64,000 bases of DNA from Spirodela intermedia (Eukaryota; Streptophyta; Magnoliopsida; Alismatales; Araceae): the NCBI GenBank assembly GCA_902729315.2, contig LR746279.1:1006001-1070000 (forward strand), given 5' to 3'. Shown here piece by piece: positions 33,833 to 45,370 of the stretch (within the stretch, counting starts at the first letter, position 1; each line of letters opens with the position of its first letter). The translations under genes were made by a program, and so were the position numbers. The notes below the pieces were generated by a model. The model searched no databases. It was not told the origin of the DNA and saw nothing but the letters and a program-made list of their open reading frames with translations.

Positions 33833-35472
33833 TGACGTGACTCAGCTGTTGTATATTAAATCACGCAAATCTAAAATTTATAAAACTAGAAAATACAAAT
33901 TTTCAGATATTTAGAAGTATTTCTGAACAAATATATCAATTATAATTCAATAAAACTTCCAAAAATAGCGGTAATTTTCCAGGTTGATTATAGGGATGTA
34001 ATTTAATATATGGTAATTATTCAGAATTTTCCTCAGTGAATACGATTTTCTATGAATTTTACACTAGGAAATAAAAAGGAAATATATTTAAAATTTACGA
34101 AAAAAGGGAAATAAGGGTGCGGACGTCAGGATGACGTCAGCGCCCGGCGAATGCGAATCGAGCGGAAACAGAGTTCCACCTGGCGATTCTTACGTGAGTG
34201 ATTACAGACGATTTAATTAATCAAATTAAGATCTGTAAAAGCCGGAAGAATCATAATAGAACAAAGTATATTTTGGTAAATTAAAATCACAAAAAATATC
34301 ACTAAATGAAGTATAAAGTAAGTTGAAAGCAGGAAAACAGAGTTCCGGCATCGCGACGACGATGCGTTGGCGATGCACCGGAATCCTGAGCGTTTGGGAG
34401 GATCGTCGTGTAGTGTCCACGGCCTCGAAGGCTCTCCTTGGACAAAGACGACGTGGGCAATCTCTAGATCTCCTTTCGAAGTTTAGAGATCAATGGAATG
34501 GGTCGTCGAGTCGTCTTTGGCGGCTGTCACCCGGCAGAGCAGAAAAACGGCGACTTTGCGGCTCTCCGGTGGCTGTCACCCGACGGAGAGAAGCTGGATG
34601 GAGGTGGGGCGTGTGTTAGGGAGCTTCATCCTCAGGTCCGCGCAGCAAGAGGAGGCTCTTCATCGCATCTAGTATGCTCTCAAGAGGTGGCGACTCGTCT
34701 CCCGGCAGATCGTCCTCTTCTCGATGACGGCTTGTTCGTCGATCAATTGGAGATGATTTACTCGATGGATTCGCGATCCTTTTATCGCAAATCGTTCAGT
34801 AATTTTAGTAGCAATTCTCCGCGAATCGTGTTGATGAGATTTTCGCCGATGATCCAGCGATTCTCGTTGCTTAATCCTTTACCGGTGATCTGTAGGAAAG
34901 TCGCAATAATTAGATACAAATATATGAATTTTGACTCTGGGAGGATTCGAACCCGCGCCGGTTGTCCGCCCCTTCTGAGGAAGGTGTGACGCAGGTTTAG
35001 TCCCACATCGATTGTGTGTCGATTTTTCAGGCAAATATATAGTAATGTTAGCTTTCTAAGCAAAGTCCCTTCTCTCGCGTGTACGACCACTCCTTGCCCC
35101 ACAGCCGGCTGGCCACCGGTGACATGGAAGGGGAGTGGTGCACACGTGCCTCTATCGGTCCAAGCCGCTCGAGCCCCTGCTCGCAGCTACTCCCCGACTG
35201 AGCTTCCGACCCACTTGTGGGCCTGGCTGGCCGGCGGGTCCCCCCCATTTTGCAATATTTTAGTTTTATTTCTTTTTCTTCATTTATCTCAAAAGTAAGA
35301 CTGTAAAAATCATATAAATTCGTATAAAATCACATAATTACCCAAAAAATCACATTAATCAACTGAAAACCACTTTTCACACTTTAACACAAATATAAGT
35401 CTATTTATCATGAGTTAAGGCTAAAACTATATTATTTACTAATTATTAACTCATGATAATGAAGACTTATCA
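33833..35472 (-). repeat. Full-length gypsy LTR (minus)
   Basis: About 1640 bp from TGACGTGACTCAG to GACTTATCA, complete at both ends. The flanks CTAAC and ACGTC do not match, so it is not a simple solo LTR. It contains an exact USE (35000-35010) and TATA (35035-35042). The open frames at 34498..34989 and 35014..35298 recur in every LTR copy and are not genes. Confidence 0.88.
35000..35042 (+). promoter_or_regulatory. snRNA-type promoter (USE plus TATA), antisense of LTR
   Basis: GTCCCACATCG (35000-35010), 24 bp, ATATATAG (35035-35042). A GC-rich stretch of about 200 bp follows, and the first strong T-run (TTTCTTTTTC) occurs near 35270. A Pol III unit of about 200 nt is conceivable but unproven. 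Confidence 0.55.
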
Positions 35473-36628
35473 ACGTCACTTGATAAGGGCATTAGATTAC
35501 TTGTTTCAATCTCTCTCATGTAAGCGGGTAACCAGCATGAGTTCAAATCTTCCCAAAGCCAAAACTCGTATTTTTAACTGACTATCATGACTTTCTTGTA
35601 GATCACTAGTGAAAGATTAAGTCGCTAAAATCGTTAGATCATTGGCGAAAACCTCGTCAACGCGATTTGCAGAGCATTGTTACTAAAATTACTGAAAGAT
35701 TCATGATAAAAGGATTGTAAATTCATCGAGTAAATCATCTCTAATTGATCGACGAACAAGCTATCGTAAGGAAGAGGACAATCTACTAGGAGACGAGTCA
35801 CCACCTCTTGAGAGCATACCAGATGCGCTGAAGAGCCTGTTATTACTACGCGGACCTGAGGATGAAGCTCCCTAACATGCACCCCACTTCCATCTAACTC
35901 CTCTCCATCGAGTGACAGCTACTAGAGAGCTGCAAAGTCATCATTTTTCCGCTATGCCAAATAATAGTCACTAGAGATGATTCAATAACCTATTTCATAA
36001 ATCTCTAGACTTCGCAAGGAAATCTAGAGATTGCCCATGTCGTCTTTTCCAATGAGAGCCTTTGAGGCCGTGGATAATGTACGATGATCCTCTCGAATGC
36101 TCAAGATTTTGGTGCATCACCGACGCATCATAGTAGTGATGCCGGAACTCTATTTTCCTACTTTCAACTTAATTTTCACTTCATTTAGTGATAATTTGTG
36201 TGATTTAAATTTACCAAACTATACTTTATTCAATTACGATTCTTCTGACTTTTATAGATTTTAATTTGATTAATTAAATCATCTATAATCACTTACATAA
36301 AAATCATCGAGTAGAACTCTATTTCTGTCTGATTTACGTTTGTCGGTTATTTCTCTTTTTTATGAGTTTTAAATATATTTTATTTTTATTTCTTAGTATA
36401 AAATTTATAAAAACTCATATTTTTTAAGAAAAATTATGAAAAAAATGCCCGATATTATATTATATCCCTGTGATTAATTTGAAAAATTATCACTATTTTT
36501 GGAAGTTTTATTGAATTATAATTGATATATTTGTTCAGAAATATTTCTAAATATCTGAAAATTAATATTTTCTAATTTTATAAATTTTCAATTTGTGTGA
36601 TTTACTATACAACGACTAAGTCATGTCA
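35473..36628 (+). repeat. Gypsy LTR, 3' two-thirds (sense)
   Basis: Diverged sense-orientation LTR that starts internally (ACGTCACTTGATAAGGGC) and ends AAGTCATGTCA at 36628. It abuts the full minus LTR at 35472, giving a third head-to-head LTR pair in the window. Confidence 0.8.
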
Positions 36629-37640
36629 CATGACTTACCTAAGTCTATTGTAGTTGATAGAGGAAGTGTCTTCACAAACCCTTTTAAGAGATTACTAAAT
36701 AAATACAAGACATTAAACTTATAACGAGTTTTCATCATCATCCACAAATAGATGATCAAATAAAGGTCATAAATCCAAGCCTAGAAACCTAGCTCAAATG
36801 TGTTGCCTATGATAAGCCTAAATTGTGTAGTGAGTCATTACACTAGCAAAACTTAGCTATAAAACTTCTTATCACTCAAATATCTAGATGATGCCTTTCA
36901 AAGTAATTTATTATTGAGATCCTCTCACATTTTCACAATATGAGCTACCTATTTCATCAATCAATGAAGTAGGCAAATATTTAATTGAACATGATTAAAT
37001 ACTTCAACTTTTGAAGGAAAATTTATTGCATGTACAGTCCAAGATGAAAAAACAAGCAAGTAAACATAAAAGTGACAAAATTACAAGTGAGAGAGAGACT
37101 TCATTTATATAGAACTCAAACCCTATCACATGAGGACATTGGCAAAGAAGCTCAACAAAAAGCTTGGTCCTAAGTTTTTTTGTTGATATCCCATCAAGGG
37201 GCGAATTAGACTAGTGGCATATAAATCAGAGCTACCAAATAACACAACTCTTCATCTAGTGTTTCATGTCTCATAGTTTTGTAGAGCCCTGGAAAATCTG
37301 GATTGCAGTCAACAAATTCTAAGAGTGCTTATAGAAGATATAAAATGAGTAATTGTTCCTCAAGACATCCTTCCTTTCATAGTTCATCTTTTAATGTGAA
37401 AGTACTAGTCAAATAGAAAAACCTTCTTGACTATGAAGCCTCATGGGAAAACATAAAAAAATCAGCAGCAATTTTTAGAATTCCACCTTAAAGACATGGT
37501 GAAACTCATGGGAGGTAGAGTCTTGATAACCCTCAATACACTTATTTAGGAGGAAAACCCAAGTCCAATAGGAGAATCACTGAACGTGAGATTATGGGGA
37601 GCTCCAAATAGACTAAAGGAATAATAAGAACTTCATAAAG
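36629..37640 (+). mobile_element. Chromovirus-like gypsy fragment: integrase core to C-terminus
   Basis: The plus strand reads KSIVVDRGSVFTNPF, then HPQIDDQIK-like and LETXLKCVAYDKPK-like segments, then RIRLVAYKSELPNNT...LVFHVS. It is colinear with 6740-7066 plus 23109-23640. It ends directly beside exon 5 of methyltransferase copy B. Confidence 0.8.
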
Positions 37641-37693
37641 CATGCCAAATTATCTACAACATTGACTAATAGTGTAATACCAAATTAACTTAC

Positions 37694-39466
37694 GTGTTCA
37701 AGAGAGCATGATCTTTCACAATGAACTCATAGCACTGGCGAAGCATGTTCTCAGAAAAGTTTAGTGCAATGACTTTGGAGAAAGTCCTAGACTTTGCGGC
37801 GAATTTTCTAGAAAACAAGCCACTCCCACTTCTTATGTCTAAAAGAAGGCCACCTGCTACATGCTCGAAGTACTCTTGAGCCATTTTGAACTGTAGGGGT
37901 GAAACATTCTCAGTATAATACGACATAGGATGAAGAAATATAATAATAGTAATCAATGACGTCATGATAATTTAGTCAATGAATATAGAACACGAGCCTA
38001 CATAAATCAGCCTATTTTAATGAATTAAATATTGATTTTTTCAGAGTACCTCCTCCTCAAGACCTGGGAATCCATTTCTACTAAAACTTTGTCACCATCC
38101 CCTCTTGTAAAAAAAGAGACAAGTGAACTCCTAAAGAGGGAAATCATCAAAGAAATATTAGTGTATAATTATGAAGCCCCTGATTTACAGCTGTAATCAA
38201 GTTATGGATTGAAGGGCAACGATCAGAATAGGAACTGAATGGGAATCTTTGATTGCATGGTTGAGCAACTGTTAACATGTATCTGTATTTCTTTGTAAAT
38301 TTATATTTGCCAATTCACGTAAATTTTTAACTATTGCATTGTCGAAGAAAATGGCCATTGGTCGTATGATGAAATCAGCCTTGTCTCCCCCAGAATTATA
38401 GTTTGAAAAAGCATTACCAAATTAAGTTTTATATATTTTTTTAAAGCGAGTATTTCCTAATTGAATTTAATATTATTACCCCAGTTCATTTTTAGGAAGC
38501 TTGAGATAGGACACATACAGCTAGTTTTCCAAATTTAGATGATTTTTTACCCTGTGGATGGGTCTTTTAGGATCATGGACTTCAAATAATTTTTGCCTTT
38601 CTTTTAATCTGGTGAAGTCTTGTTTTACAGATGGGTGTCTAGCTCCCTTGCAACCCCTGGAGAAATCATGGCAAAGTGCCAGTGCCACAAAGGGCCTCCA
38701 AAACATTCGATGAAACTTTGTTCTTTTTACACAAGTAAATGGAGTCACTCAAACAAGAAGAAACAGGTACTACGTTACGGACCTGAACATCTCAGTCCCT
38801 GAAGGCTTGTATTCATTATACTCCCTAATCCCAGATGTGACGGTGAGATCCAGATACGTATTCCTGCTGGAGAATGGCTTGTTGCACCTTTCACACTTGA
38901 AACCAGACCTGTAGATGGCGACCTGATGAACCACACCAACGCTCAGATATCCAAGCGAATATAATAGGCATGCCAGAGAGGTTCAGAAATGAGGTGTTCT
39001 CACAGGTTTTGGCCTGAAGGCCCCTTCCTTATCAGTGGTTCATAGCAAATTGGGCAAGCAAATATGTCGACTTCTGGACTAACATCCTCCTGCATAATTG
39101 AAGCTTCTCGCCTCAATATTTCTCCATCGGCATTGAAACAAAACCACACGACTGTACAGAAAACTGTCAAGACAGATCCGAAGGAACGATCGGACCAGAT
39201 CTAAAACTATCAGGCGCACTTAGTTCTCCACAATCACAGTAATCCGAGACCAGTCTCCAGAAGTTAGGTAGGACTCCTACCTTCCCAGCAACGACCACCG
39301 CGGCTTTGATCCGGAACCTTGCGGGTGAATGCAGCCTCCGCTCCCGGCAGAAGCGAATCAGAAGCCCCGGATTGGCGGAGATCCTCCGCAGGTCCTGTTC
39401 TGCCCGTCGGAGGTGAGAATGAGAACGGAAGGACGCCAGAACCGTCGCGGAGGAGGCCATCGCCAC
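37694..39466 (-). pseudogene. Methyltransferase copy B (exons 1-5, frameshifted)
   Basis: Exons by homology are 39281..39466 (62 codons, open), 39004..39089 (open, FACPICYEPLIRKGPSG), 38783..38922 (140 nt against 141 in the intact gene), 38050..38130 (81 nt against 82) and 37694..37890 (197 nt, one extra codon). The one-base losses in exons 3 and 4 shift the frame. Exon 4 also has TGA where the intact gene has CGA. Motif I is altered from DVSCGSG to DIRSGSG. Exons 6-8 are absent because a gypsy fragment lies immediately downstream. It still has a complete exon 1 and promoter, so it may be transcribed. Confidence 0.85.
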
Positions 39467-40192
39467 TTCGCCGCCTCTTCCTCAATTTCCGTCTCTACTC
39501 TTCGATCCTTCGATCTTCTGGAGATCGAAAATCCCACGTACTTTGAAGCGTCCTGGTAGACGTGAAGTTCTCAGCTTCACGTCGCTCGCAGCATTGGTCT
39601 ACAGTAGGCAGGCGTTCAGTTGTATCCGTGGAACCTTTTCTCTTAACGAGAGGCCAACGTTGACTCCCCACCCCCCTTCCTCACCTACGCCCATTAGGAA
39701 AATTTTCGGGACATGTGGGCAATTTAGCAGAACGGAATATTTCAACTGTCCCGCTTGAACAGTTTTGGATTAGCGAGGTTCTGTTCGTTGACTCGCCGTT
39801 TTTTTTTTACTGACGACCAACCGACGACTCCCGTCTCTCTCCTCCCCTCTCGCGCGCTCTCTCTCTCTCTCCCTCTCTCTACCTCTTTCTCCCCCTCTCT
39901 CTCTGTACCAATGTCTGTATGTCTTCATCTATGTATCTCTCTATAATTAACCCACCCAAAGTGTGAAGAAAAAGCAAAAAAGTGTATAGTTTATACAGTC
40001 TGATACTTCAGCCGGGCCGTGGCTTTAGGTCGATCAGAGAATTCTCTCTCTCTCTCTCTCTCCTCCTCTATCTCCCGACATCCAAGTGACTCAATAAAAC
40101 CCTAAAACGTGCACCGTTTAACACATACTCAAGAAAGGCCAGACTCCTTCGCGAGCACTCACTTACTCTTTTTCGCTCTGATTCTCTCTCAT
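39467..40192 (-). promoter_or_regulatory. Promoter and 5' flank of methyltransferase copy B
   Basis: Contains the hairpin at 39560-39582, TTTTCTCTTAACGAGAGG near 39640 and GAACAGTTTTGGATTAGCGAGG near 39757. It also has pyrimidine-rich CT tracts at 39846-39905 and 40043-40065 and the AAAAGTGTATAGTTTAT block near 39977. It is the least disrupted promoter of the family in the window. Confidence 0.55.
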
Positions 40193-40620
40193 TCACACAG
40201 CTGAGCCATACAAGGTGGGTTTATAAAACCATAAAGCACGCATAGTTCGTCGATATCTGATCTGGGCCAAACCTTCCCGTCGACCATCTCTAGAACTTGT
40301 CATAGACAGCCTAACCTGAATATAATCTGAAGTATCAGAATCCCCTGGATCAACTAAGTTGACTGCCCCAAGCGCCACATTGTGCCCCAAAAAATGATGC
40401 CTGAGAAACAGGATCATATAGAAACTCTTTCTTTTTTTCCCACAATGAGAGATACTGAAGCTGAAAGAAGAACGCATTAAAGTATGAAATGCCAAACAAG
40501 TCAACATAAAGCAGCAAAAAACGTTCTCATAAACTTTTGAAAAAAATAAAGAGAATCTAATGTACGAAATATTAGGATAACACGAACGGGAAACATGATG
40601 GGACGGGCCTTTGCAGAAAG
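40193..40620 (-). other. Possible exon(s) of an unrecognised gene
   Basis: A minus-strand open stretch includes a segment bounded by CTCAG (acceptor-like) and ATTCAG|GTTAGG (donor-like), coding HHFLGHNVALGAVNLVDPGD and SDTSDYIQ at about 40320-40400. The stretch has normal coding-like composition and is not a repeat seen elsewhere here. I do not recognise the family. It could be an exon of a neighbouring gene captured with the array, or chance. Confidence 0.3.
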
Positions 40621-40639
40621 ATTTGAGCAACCAATTTCC

Positions 40640-42600
40640 AATTAGTAAATTCTCTAAGTGTCTACACCAGAGAGAGAGAGAGAGAGAGAGGTATGGGAGA
40701 CAATTTTGAGGCTCAAGCCATAAAATATAGATCAGCATGGGCTCCGGGTTTTGATCCACCTAGATAAATTAGATATTAAAGATATAGGAGTTCAATCATT
40801 CTTAATGAAAACCAAATATTGATGAGCTATTTTAATAATTTCATAAACCTGATGGTAATGAACCCAATGCTTATTATTTTTATCCTAGATCTGAGGTAAC
40901 TGAATCTGATTCTCTTATCTCTCCCCTCTTCCTCTATCTTACCTACTTCAGATATTGCTCTTATTGTTTTATATTTAATAAGCCCCAATTTTCATCTAGA
41001 AGTTGGAGCCTCGTCAGATTAATCTATCAAGAAGACATGTTTAGGATTTATGGTTTCATATCTAGAACCTTTTAGAGACAATTTGGATATTACAACAAGT
41101 TAAGGTGATTATCTAAAACATTAACCAATAATGAAAGAATAAAATTAGCTTACATGTTCAAGAGAGCATGATCTTTCACAATGAACTCATAGCACTGGAG
41201 AAGCATGTTCTTAAAGAAGTATAGTGCAATGAATCTAAAGAAAGTCCCAAAGTTGGTAAAATTTCTGGAAAACAAGCCACTTCCATCGCTTACATATGAA
41301 AAAAGGCCACCTGCTACATGCTTGAAGTACTATTGAGCCATTTTGAATTGTACAAGTGAAACATTCTAAGTATAATACCACATAGGATGAAGAAATAAAA
41401 TAATAATAATAATAAATGACATAATGAGAATCAAGTTAATGAATGTAGAACATGAGCCTACATAAATCAGCCTATTTTAATGGATTAAATATTAATTTTT
41501 ACAAAATACCTCCTCTTCAAGACTAGGAAATCCATTTCAATCAAAACTTTGTTTTCATCCCCTCTCATAAAGAAATGAGACAAGTGCATTCCTAAAGAGG
41601 GAAAACATTATGTAAATATTAATGAAGTTAATGAGAATCAAGTTAATGAATGTAGAACATGAGCCTACATAAATCAGCCTATTTTAATGAATTAAATATT
41701 AATTTTTACAAAATACCTCCTCTTCAAGACTAGGAAATCCATTTCAATCAAAACCTTGTTTTCATTCCCTCTCATAAAGAAATGAGATAAGTGGACTCTT
41801 GAAGAGGGAAAACATTATATAAATATTAATGGATTGAAGGGGAAAAAATAGAAATAGAAACCGAATGGGAATCTTTGATTGCATAGTTGAAAAGCTTATT
41901 AACATGTATCTATATTTCTTTGTAAATTTATACCTAGTAGTTCATTTAAATTTTTAACTATTGTATTGTCAAAGAAAATGGCCATCAGTTGTATGATGAA
42001 ATCAGCATTATGTCCCCCTTAATTATAGTTTGAAAAACTATTACTAAATTAAGTATTATATATTTAGTATTATATACTAAATTAAGTATTATAGCAACAC
42101 AATTGTATGGTTCATTGTTACGAAGCTTGAGATAGGACACATACAATCAATTTTCCACATTTAGGAATGATTTTTTACCTTGTGGATGGGTCTTTTGGAA
42201 TCATGGACTTCAAACCATTTTTGCCTTTCCTTTAAGCTAGTGAAGTTTTTTTTACAGATGGGTTTCTAGGTCCCTTGCAACCCCTAGAGAAATCATGGCA
42301 AAGTGCTAGTGCCACAAAGGTCCTACAAAACATTAGAGGAAACTTCATTCTTTTTGCCAAAGTAAATAGAGTCCACTCAAACAAGAAGAAACGGGTTCTA
42401 CATCACAAACCTAAACAACTCAGTCCCTGAAGGCTTATATTCATTATACTCCTTAGTCTTTGATATGACGGTGAGGTTCAAATATGTATTCTTGCTAGAT
42501 AACAGCTAATTGTACCTTTCACACTTGAACCAGACTTGTAAATGGCTGACTTAGTGAACCACACCAATGTTCAGATATCTCTGTCAAGATAATAGACATG
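40640..42600 (-). pseudogene. Methyltransferase copy D, 3' section (exons 5, 4, 4', 3)
   Basis: Intron-like sequence with a GA tract (40670-40692) precedes exon 5 at 41154..41347. That exon has lost its acceptor (CAG to CAA) and has an early TAG stop. Exon 4 occurs twice, at about 41510-41600 and 41715-41810, inside a tandem duplication of about 207 bp. Exon 3 follows at about 42410-42550. A solo LTR at 42606 separates this part from exons 2 and 1 at 47.8-48.2 kb. It is clearly non-functional. Confidence 0.82.
41424..41837. repeat. 207-bp tandem duplication spanning exon 4 of copy D
   Basis: Units 41424-41630 and 41631-41837 both begin ATGAGAATCAAGTTAATG. Each contains intron sequence plus the whole exon 4. 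They differ at a few bases. Confidence 0.88.
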
Positions 42601-42605
42601 TGAAG

Positions 42606-44012
42606 TAATAAGTCTTCATTATCATGAGTTAATAATTAGTAAATAATATAGTTTTAGCCATAAGTCATGATAAATAGACTTATATTTGTGTTAAAGTGTG
42701 AAAAGTATTTTTCAATTGATTAACGTGAATTTTTGGCTAATTATGTAATTTTCTATGAATTTAGATGATTTTTATAATCTTATTTTTGAGATAAATTAAG
42801 AAAAAAGAAATAAAAATAAAAATATAGCGAAATGAGGGGGGACTCATCGGCCAGTAAGTGGGTCGGAAGCATAGTCGGGGAGGAGCTGCAACCAAGGGCT
42901 CAAACGACTAGGACCGATGGGGGCATGTGTGCGCCACTCCCCTTCCACGTCATTAGTGGCGAACCAGCTATGGGGCAAGAAGCGGTCGTACAAGCAAGAG
43001 AAAGGGACTCATTGCTTGTAAATATAATATTACTATATATTCGCTCGAAACTGCGCACAAATGATATGAGACTAAACCCACGTCACACCTTCCCCCAAAA
43101 GGCTCTGAAGATTTTAATACCTAAAATAACCCTTATTTATAATAGAGATATACCTTGATGATGTCACTTGATAAGGGCATTAGAGTACTTATTTTAATCT
43201 CTCTCATGTAGATGAGCAACTGGCACAGATTCAAATCTTCTCAGATCAAAAACTCATATTTTTATTTGATTATCGCGACTTTCCTACAGATCGTCGGTGA
43301 AGGTTTAAGCCACTAGAATCGCTGGATCATCGGCAAAAATCTTGTCAATGTGATTTGCAAAGCATTGTTACTAAAATTGCTAAATGATTCATGATAAAAG
43401 GATCGTGAATCCATCGAATAAATCATCTATGATTGATCAACAAACAAGTCTTTGTCGGGAAGAAGACGATCCGCTAAGAGACAAGTTGTCACCACTTGAG
43501 AGCATACTGGATGCAATAAAGAGCCTCCTCTTATTGCGCGAACTTGAGGATGAAGCTCCTTGACATGCGCGCTACCTTCATCCAGCTACTCTCGATCTGA
43601 TGACAGCCACTGGGGAGCCACAAAGTCGTCGTTTTCCTACTCTACTAGGGGACAGCCGCTAGGACAGCTCCTCTCTATTTCTGCCCAATTTGTGTTCTTC
43701 AAGCATTGACGTCATTCTGACATCCGCACTCTTATTTCCCTTTTTTGTGAATTTAAAATATATTTTATTTTCATTTCTTAGTATAAAATTCATAGAAAAT
43801 AGTATTTTTTGAGGACAATTCTAAATAATTATCTAATATTATATTACATCCCTATGATCGACCTGAAAAATTATCACTATGTTTGGAAGTTTTATTAAAT
43901 TATAATTGATATATTTGTTCAGAAATACTTCTAAATATCCAAAAATTGATATTTTTTAGTTTTATAAATTTTTAATTTGTGTGATTTACTATACAACAAC
44001 TAAGTCACGTCA
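42606..44012 (+). repeat. Solo gypsy LTR with perfect target duplication
   Basis: Starts TAATAAGTCTTCATTATC and ends AAGTCACGTCA. It is flanked by TGAAG at 42601-42605 and 44013-44017. Length is 1407 bp, reflecting an internal deletion near 43650. It inserted into intron 2 of methyltransferase copy D. Confidence 0.9.
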
Positions 44013-45370
44013 TGAAGTGCACTTGTCGTTATATTTAAATGCACATTATCTAATAATATTTATAACTAAGACTTAAGAAAATATTAGTATAGAAGTAAGT
44101 CTCAAGTCAAACATAGGGAGATTGATTAATCTGTTGTGAAAACTAATTTAATTTATATATAAAGTAATTTTAATATCATAGTAATATTTAATAGAAATAA
44201 TAAAATAGAAGGGTGAAGTGAGAAGAATAAAGGAAGGGAAGTAGAGAAAGGAAGGAGGAAAAGAGAGAAAGAAGAGAAAGAGCTCTCACGAAAGATGAGA
44301 GAAGAGATCTCTTGTGGAAGAGAAAGAAAGAGAGAGGAGGAAATCTCATGTGAGATGGAGAGAGAGAAAGGTCTCACAAGAGAGAGAAAGAGAGAGAGGG
44401 AGATTGATCAATCAAGAGAGAGAGAGAGATCTCACGAGAGACGGAGAAAGAAATAAGATGATAATAAAGAAAGAGAGAAATACGGTCAACCCATTATTCT
44501 TGGACGAATGTGTGCTCGAAAATTCACACACATGACATGAGGTCAGTTGTGAATGTTTTCATATTATTTTAATCATTAAACACTCATTGATCAGCCTTTA
44601 ATCTTGGTGATTTTGCATTCAAAAATAGAAAAATACTTGTTATTTGTGGAACACTAGAAATATGAATATGTTAAGATTCAACTACACAAATCAATTGTAA
44701 ATAAGTTGAGAATGATCTTAACTTGATCTCAAGCAAGTTTTAGAAGATTCAGAAGAAGAACGAAAATCATTCATCAAGTTTTGAATTAGTTCTACTCATT
44801 TCAATCGAAACATACATGAAATAAAAATAACTTGCTGTAAAATATAAATAAATGATAAAATTAGGTAAGTAAATTCTAAAATCAGAAAATAAATCATTGC
44901 TCAAATTTAGTCTGCCTCCTAGGTAGTTAGAGACACTAGTGTGGTGACTTGTTGAAAGTCATAGAAGTATTGGTCGGAAGCATTGTGCCGCTTGTTGGAA
45001 AGATCCATCAAAAGAAGGGTCAACCATGTTGTCACCATTGTCTAGGGGGAGAAGGAAGGAGTTGACCACTTACCGAAGGCCTTGAGTGTAGTCGAGGGAG
45101 GAAGAAATGAACTTACTGATTGTCGGAGACGTTGATTGCACAAAAAGAAGGAAGAACGGATCGCCATATTCGCAACTATTGTGAGTTTAAAGATAATTGA
45201 TAATATCTATTTTATTAGAAAATAATTAATTATTATTGTTATATCCCTAAGGTGATACATGCGAGAACTTAATTTCTCAATATCATGGTGCTTTAAGAGC
45301 TATTGGATCAGATATGTTTGGTCACATGGTGCACTGAGCGATGTAAGATCAACCCACCACAAATTGCTGT
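44013..45370. other. Unidentified AT-rich repeat with a long purine tract
   Basis: Contains about 300 bp of GA/GAA-rich sequence (44210-44480) and otherwise AT-rich DNA. I recognise no protein domain. A block near 45250-45360 (CATGGTGC, TTAGCC/TATTGGATCA-like) loosely resembles 47100-47170, suggesting one older element split by the LTR at 45371. Confidence 0.4.
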
